A DNA stretch of 64,000 bases, taken from NCBI RefSeq assembly GCF_014168815.1, contig NZ_AP021972.1, positions 2,914,001 through 2,978,000 on the forward strand, in the 5' to 3' direction. Made by a program: the position numbers and the translations under genes. Of this stretch, positions 59,719 to 64,000 are shown one piece after another. Positions within the stretch are counted from its first letter, which is position 1. Every line of letters begins with the position of its first letter. Origin of the DNA: Klebsiella sp. WP3-W18-ESBL-02 (lineage in GTDB: Bacteria > Pseudomonadota > Gammaproteobacteria > Enterobacterales > Enterobacteriaceae). The notes beneath the pieces were generated by a model. The model had not been told where the DNA came from. It saw only the letters and a program-made list of their open reading frames with translations, and ran no database searches.

Positions 59719-62700
59719 ATGCCTGTTTTACACGCGCTCCCCTTCAGGCAGAGCGCAATTGCGTTTGCCACAAGCCTGGCGCTTTACGCCGCCTTCAGCC
59801 AGGGTGCCTATGCCGCCAACGGTGCGGATGGCAGCCCAGCGACATCGGATGCCAGCGCCCAGGGCGGACGCGGCGGCAATATGGACCTTGTCACCGGCGT
59901 AGGGGGTAACGGTGGCCGCGGCGGCGTCGGTGGCCGTGGCCAGGCCAGCAGCGATGGTGAAAACGGCTATGCTGGCAGCACCGGCAGCACGCCGCTCCCC
60001 GCAGGAACAGGTGGCCGTCATCAGGAGCCCGTTAGCAGTGCAAACAGCGGGTCCGGGGCCGCAGGCGGGGGCGGCGGCGGCGGTTCGGCTGGCGTTGTCT
60101 TTAACGGCAGCGGATCAACCAGCAATACCGGTACGATCGTCGGGGGCCGTGGGGGCCACGGCGGCAACGGCGGCGCAAACACTGCGGATATCGCGAATGC
60201 CGGCAACGGAGGTAACGGCGGCGATGGCGGCGGCGGCGGTAGCGGTGTGCTGTTAACCACCAGCGGCAGCTATACCAACAGCGGAACAATAAGCGGTGGC
60301 GATGGTGGCACCGGCGGGAATACCGGTAGCGCCAGCGCTAGCGCTCTGACCACCAGCGGCAGTACGCTTCATGCGGGAAGCGGCGGATCCGGCGGGAAAG
60401 GCGGTGACGGCGTGACCGCCACCCAGGGCGGCAACATTAATAACACCGGTACCCTTCGCGGCGGTCGCGGTGCGACGGGCGGGCTGGCGGCTAACGCCAA
60501 CAGCACGCAAAACAGTACCGTTACCGGCGTTGGCGGCACCGGTGGTGAAGCCGCCAGCGGCGGCAGTGGCGTCTGGCTGAGTGATACCAGCACCCTTACC
60601 AACAGCGGGCAGATCGTCGGCGGCATTGGTGGCGACGGCGGTAACGGCGGGGCTGCAGAAGTGGGTCAGGGATCCGGCGTTGTCGGCTATGGCGCAGAGG
60701 GCGGCGACGGCGGCAGCGGGATCACCGTCGTTGGCAGCGGCATCATCACCAACCAAGCCGCAGGACAGATAGTTGGCGGTAGCGCCGGTACCGGCGGCGG
60801 CGGAAACTCCACCAGCAGCGGGCTCAACCTGACCGGCGGGGACGGTGGCGACGGAGGGAACGGCGGCAGCGGCATTGCGTTACAAAACGGCGGGAACGTC
60901 GATAACTTTGGCGCCGTGCTCGGCGGCACGGGCAACCGAGGCGGCGGTAGCGGTAACCTCCCCTCTGCGCGCGGCGGTGATTCAGGCACCGGCGGCACCG
61001 GAATCGAAATCAGCCAGCAGGGCAACGTCACTAACGAAACCTCCGGTAAGGTATCGGGCGGCAAAGGCGGCGATGATTCTGCCGGCGGCGGTGGCGTCGG
61101 CGGCGTTGGCGGCACCGCCGTCAGCATTACCGGCGCGGGCGAGGTATTGAATAAAGGGCAGTTTATCGGCGGTGACGGCGGCGCGGGAGCCAATGCCAAC
61201 GGCACCAGCGCGAACGGCGGTACCGGCGCGCAGGGCGGCAACGGGCTCGCCATTGACGGCCAGGGCACCGTCACCAATGCCGCTGGCGCCTCGGTGCGCG
61301 GCGGGATGGGCGGTACCGGCGGCGGCGGGAGCAATACCGGCAACGGTGGCGCTGGCGGGAAAGGCGGTAACGGCGTGCTGATTGGCGCGGGGGGAACGGT
61401 GACCAACGACGGCACGATCCTCGGCGGTACCGGTAATCGCGGCGGTGGCAGCGGTAAAGCGGATGGCGGTAGCGGCGGCGACGGCGTACACATCGCCAGC
61501 GGCGGCGGAACGCTCAATAATACCGGGACCATTGCCGGTGGCAGCGGCGGCAATGCCGGAACGGCCAGCGGCACCTCCGGCGCGGGCGGTATCGGCGTCT
61601 ACGGCAGCAATATGACGATTATTAATAGCGGCACACTTGAAGGCGGGATGAGCCAGGACGGCAAGACGCGAGCCCGGGCGGTCGAGTTTACCGACGGCAC
61701 GAACTCACTTACGCTGCACGCGGGGTATCAGGTGATCGGCACGGTAAGCGGCGATAGCGGTGACGATACCCTTATGCTCGGCGGGTCGCAAAATGCCCGT
61801 TTTGATGTTTCCAGCATCGGCAACGACGCCCAGTATCAGGGCTTTGACCATTTTACGAAAAAAGACGCGAGCACCTGGCTTTTGCAAAACACCACGACGG
61901 CCACGACGCCGTGGACACTCTCCGGCGGCATACTGCAAATCGCTAAAGATGCCAACCTCGGCAGCGCCAGCGGTACGCTGACGTTTGACGGCGGTACGCT
62001 GCAGCTGCTGGATAATCTGGATTTAAACAGCGCGCGTCCGATCGCGCTTAACGACGCGGGCGGCACGCTCGATACTCAAGGCTACGATACGACGATTACG
62101 CAAGGGATCACCGGCCACGGGGGCCTGACTAAACAGGGGGCGGGTACCTTAACGCTGAGCGGCGACAATCGCTTTAGCGGCGAGACGAAGCTTGCCGCCG
62201 GGCGTCTTGATGTTACCGGCTCACTTGCAGGAGCCGTGCGTGCGCAAACCGGGACGGCGCTTTCAGGTAACGGCAGCGTTGGCAGCACCACTCTCGATGA
62301 CGGCAGTTCGTTGACCGTCGGCTCGCTCGCCCAGGCTACGAGCGCTGATGCCGTCTTTAGCATTACCGGAGCGCTGGATAATAGCGGAACCGTCACCCTC
62401 TCACGCAGCGCCGGGCATGCCGGTAATCAGCTTAATATTAGCGGCAATTACCGCGGCCAGGGCAGCGCCCTGCTGGCGATCAACACCGTACTTGGCGGCG
62501 ATCATTCGCTGACCGATCGCGTCAGCATTGCCGGCAGTACCGCCGGAACCACGGCGGTCAGTTTTCGCAACGTCGGCGGGCTGGGAGCGCAAACCCAGCA
62601 AGGGATTGAGGTCATTAGCGTTAGCGGGGCCTCCGCTACGGGCGCATTTCGCCAGACGGGGCGCGTGGTTGCCGGGCCATGGGATTACAGCCTGGTGCAA

Positions 62701-63747
62701 AAAGGGAAAAACTGGTACCTGACGTCGATCAATACCACCACGGTAACGCCAGTTTCACCGCCATCGCCGGTGCCACAGTATCGCCCGGAAGCCGGCAGCT
62801 ATCTGATGAACCTTGCCGCCGCCAACACGCTGTTCAATCTCTCGCTCGACGATCGTGAAGGGGCCACTGAATACGGCGTTCAGGGAGATCACCGCCCTGC
62901 TCTCGCCGGGTCATTCTGGCTGCGCCAGGAAGGGGGGCAGAATCGCGTTAGCGCTGCCGAAGGGCAGCTTCGTTCGCGGGCCAATCGCTACGTTGCCCAA
63001 ATGGGCAATGAGTTCCTCCACGGCAGCCGCAACGGTGACGATCGCTGGGGGGCTGGCTTAATGGCGGGCTACGGCGACATACAAGGTTCAACCCGCGCCG
63101 CCACGACGGGCTATCGCTCGCGCAACAGCATGGATGGTTACAGCGTCGGGGCTTACGGCACCTGGTATCAGAATGCGCAGAACCGTCGGGGCATGTATCT
63201 GGACAGCTGGCTCAACTACAGCTGGTTCAATAACCAGATTAAAGGCGAGAGTCTGGCCAGCGAGCATTACCGCAGTAAGGGAATGACGGCCTCGATTGAG
63301 AGTGGATACAACATTCTGCTGCATCAATCGCGGCGCCAGGCGGTCTATCTTGAACCTCAGGCTCAGCTGACGTGGATGGGCGTAAAAAGCGCAGCGCATA
63401 CCGAGGATAACGGGACCCGAATTCAGGACAACGGACACGGGAATATGCAGTCGCGGCTGGGGCTTCGTCTCTATCTGCGCGGCCATCGTGCAGAGGGTGA
63501 CGGTAAAAACCGTGAATTCAAACCTTATGTTGAGCTCGACTGGTTGCACAATACGCACGCTGCAGATATTCGCATGAATACCGTACGCATTACCCAGCAA
63601 GGCGCGCAAAACGTGGCGCAGCTTAAGCTTGGCGTTCAGGGGCAACTGACGTCGGCGTTGAACGTCTGGGGCGGAACCGCACTACAGGCAGGCAACAATC
63701 GCTACAGCGATGTCTCGGTGATGGTTGGGATGAAATACGCGTTTTAG
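59719..63747 (+). CDS. Glycine-rich autotransporter (type Va secretion) adhesin-like protein
   Basis: A protein of 1342 residues. A signal peptide ends at AYA (residue 32). Residues about 45-640 are extremely rich in Gly, Ser, Asn and Thr, with about a dozen N-x-G-x-[IVL]-x-GG repeats. A beta-helix part with an autotransporter-associated strand repeat follows (GGLTKQGAGTLTLSGDN, near residue 800). From about residue 1020 a linker (YRPEAGSYLMNLAAANTLF) leads into the C-terminal translocator barrel, ending MVGMKYAF with terminal Phe. The passenger should be exported to the surface. The ligand is unknown. No protease triad or RGD was seen. AGAGGA precedes the ATG. It lies where yeaE is found in E. 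coli. Confidence 0.92.
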   Translation: MPVLHALPFRQSAIAFATSLALYAAFSQGAYAANGADGSPATSDASAQGGRGGNMDLVTGVGGNGGRGGVGGRGQASSDGENGYAGSTGSTPLPAGTGGRHQEPVSSANSGSGAAGGGGGGGSAGVVFNGSGSTSNTGTIVGGRGGHGGNGGANTADIANAGNGGNGGDGGGGGSGVLLTTSGSYTNSGTISGGDGGTGGNTGSASASALTTSGSTLHAGSGGSGGKGGDGVTATQGGNINNTGTLRGGRGATGGLAANANSTQNSTVTGVGGTGGEAASGGSGVWLSDTSTLTNSGQIVGGIGGDGGNGGAAEVGQGSGVVGYGAEGGDGGSGITVVGSGIITNQAAGQIVGGSAGTGGGGNSTSSGLNLTGGDGGDGGNGGSGIALQNGGNVDNFGAVLGGTGNRGGGSGNLPSARGGDSGTGGTGIEISQQGNVTNETSGKVSGGKGGDDSAGGGGVGGVGGTAVSITGAGEVLNKGQFIGGDGGAGANANGTSANGGTGAQGGNGLAIDGQGTVTNAAGASVRGGMGGTGGGGSNTGNGGAGGKGGNGVLIGAGGTVTNDGTILGGTGNRGGGSGKADGGSGGDGVHIASGGGTLNNTGTIAGGSGGNAGTASGTSGAGGIGVYGSNMTIINSGTLEGGMSQDGKTRARAVEFTDGTNSLTLHAGYQVIGTVSGDSGDDTLMLGGSQNARFDVSSIGNDAQYQGFDHFTKKDASTWLLQNTTTATTPWTLSGGILQIAKDANLGSASGTLTFDGGTLQLLDNLDLNSARPIALNDAGGTLDTQGYDTTITQGITGHGGLTKQGAGTLTLSGDNRFSGETKLAAGRLDVTGSLAGAVRAQTGTALSGNGSVGSTTLDDGSSLTVGSLAQATSADAVFSITGALDNSGTVTLSRSAGHAGNQLNISGNYRGQGSALLAINTVLGGDHSLTDRVSIAGSTAGTTAVSFRNVGGLGAQTQQGIEVISVSGASATGAFRQTGRVVAGPWDYSLVQKGKNWYLTSINTTTVTPVSPPSPVPQYRPEAGSYLMNLAAANTLFNLSLDDREGATEYGVQGDHRPALAGSFWLRQEGGQNRVSAAEGQLRSRANRYVAQMGNEFLHGSRNGDDRWGAGLMAGYGDIQGSTRAATTGYRSRNSMDGYSVGAYGTWYQNAQNRRGMYLDSWLNYSWFNNQIKGESLASEHYRSKGMTASIESGYNILLHQSRRQAVYLEPQAQLTWMGVKSAAHTEDNGTRIQDNGHGNMQSRLGLRLYLRGHRAEGDGKNREFKPYVELDWLHNTHAADIRMNTVRITQQGAQNVAQLKLGVQGQLTSALNVWGGTALQAGNNRYSDVSVMVGMKYAF
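60112..61650 (+). repeat. Coding repeats of the autotransporter passenger
   Basis: About twelve units spaced roughly 40-60 residues apart, each with an Asn, Gly, hydrophobic residue and two or three GG doublets: examples are NTGTIVGGRGG, NSGTISGGDGG, NSGQIVGGIGG, NDGTILGGTGN and NTGTIAGGSGG. Two units share GGTGNRGGGSG with different codons, so protein pattern rather than recent DNA duplication is kept. Confidence 0.8.
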
Positions 63748-63757
63748 CGGGAGGGAT

Positions 63758-63782
63758 CATGACGGTGCGACGCACCGTCATG
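63758..63782. terminator. Perfect palindrome after the autotransporter
   Basis: Twelve-base arms (CATGACGGTGCG and its complement) around one base. It is a strong hairpin 10 bases after the stop, without a T-run. Confidence 0.6.
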
Positions 63783-63790
63783 GGGCCTGA

Positions 63791-63816
63791 ATTCGGTGCG
63801 ACATGTCGCACCGAAT
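63791..63816. terminator. Second perfect palindrome before mipA
   Basis: Thirteen-base arms (first arm ATTCGGTGCGACA) with no unpaired centre. It shares CGGTGCGAC with the palindrome at 63758. It lies nine bases downstream of the mipA stop on the minus strand and probably ends both convergent transcripts. Confidence 0.6.
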
Positions 63817-63825
63817 GCTCACGCC

Positions 63826-64000
63826 TTAGAAGGTGTAGGTGATACCGGTAGACAGCAGTCCGGACCAGCTCTTATCAACCATCGGGCTATCGGTGATTTC
63901 GTCAGACAGACGGGTATAACGCGCGGTACCGTACACGCTCCAGTTTCCAGCGAAACGATAATTCGCGGTCATTTCCAGATACGGGTTCCAACTGCTGTCT
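63826..64000 (-). CDS. mipA: MipA/OmpV-family outer membrane protein, 3' end
   Basis: Only the last 57 codons are inside the window. They read as barrel strands, with WNPYLEMTANYRF, GTARYTRLSDEITDSPMVDKSW and a terminal STGITYTF. This matches the C-terminus of MipA (YeaF), the MltA-interacting scaffold protein of the outer membrane. The position after gapA-yeaD agrees with E. coli. The start and signal peptide are outside. Confidence 0.88.
   Translation of the reverse strand, partial: DSSWNPYLEMTANYRFAGNWSVYGTARYTRLSDEITDSPMVDKSWSGLLSTGITYTF

Noticed and set aside
60687..61574. Minus-strand proline-rich frame of 295 codons in the autotransporter region
   Set aside because: Proline-rich translation is the complement of the glycine codons of the passenger repeats. 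No ribosome-binding site or conserved motif.
60112..61650. Possible CRISPR or tandem-repeat array
   Set aside because: Repeats are of uneven length, differ at codon third positions and stay in frame with the autotransporter. There are no constant direct repeats with unique spacers.

Overview
The window is a chromosomal segment from a member of the Enterobacteriaceae. Most genes are colinear with two parts of the E. coli K-12 map, trp-yciA and yniB-mipA, and the predicted proteins match the E. coli families almost residue for residue. Several accessory genes and lost genes show it is not E. coli itself. The genus cannot be fixed from the sequence alone. No tRNA, rRNA, insertion sequence, prophage or CRISPR array was seen.

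Layout. 1-6139: trpE (5' end outside the window), trpD (a TrpG-TrpD fusion), trpC(F), trpB and trpA, tightly coupled. 6172-8057: a MarR repressor divergent from an oxidoreductase with paired operators, then a RyhB-family small RNA with a Fur box, and a LysE-family remnant. 8058-11132: ompW, a YkgJ-like protein, a frameshifted yciC, yciB and yciA. The E. coli order breaks after yciA: tonB does not follow, and a REP element leads into yniB. 11230-16072: yniB, hxpB, a lone kduD with a KdgR box, ydjM with LexA boxes, tcyP and cedA. 16206-21435: the complete chitobiose operon chbBCARFG on the minus strand. 21721-23692: osmE, nadE and spy. 24014-30043: the arginine succinyltransferase operon astCADBE behind a sigma-54 promoter. 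30493-41053: xthA, a frameshifted ydjX, ydjZ, ynjBCD (ABC transporter), ynjE, ynjF, an AhpD-like gene, nudG, ynjH and gdhA. 41165-48572: topB, selD, ydjA, sppA, ansA and pncA. 48788-50041: a GH18 chitinase bracketed by two nearly identical BIMEs. 50138-56360: an accessory sulfur module. 56357-59396: yeaC, msrB, gapA and yeaD. 59719-63747: a large glycine-rich autotransporter. 63826-64000: the 3' end of mipA.

The most unusual item is the sulfur module at 50138-56360. A minus-strand operon encodes an SsuD-type FMNH2-dependent sulfonate monooxygenase, an FAD/NAD(P)-binding protein and an NtaA/SnaA/DszA-type monooxygenase. It diverges from a sigma-54 enhancer-binding regulator whose C-terminal half is an SsuA-like sulfonate-binding domain without a signal peptide. 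This looks like a transporter-type binding protein reused as a cytoplasmic ligand sensor. The intergenic region has a near-consensus -24/-12 promoter aimed at the monooxygenase operon, an IHF-like site and a 16-bp palindrome about 100 bp upstream of the predicted start, which together fit activation by the divergent regulator.

Other links: the secreted chitinase and the chb operon could form one chitin-to-chitobiose route. Nitrogen genes (ast, gdhA, ansA) and sulfur genes (tcyP, the monooxygenase operon) cluster here. Two genes, yciC and ydjX, carry reading-frame lesions that need confirmation from reads.
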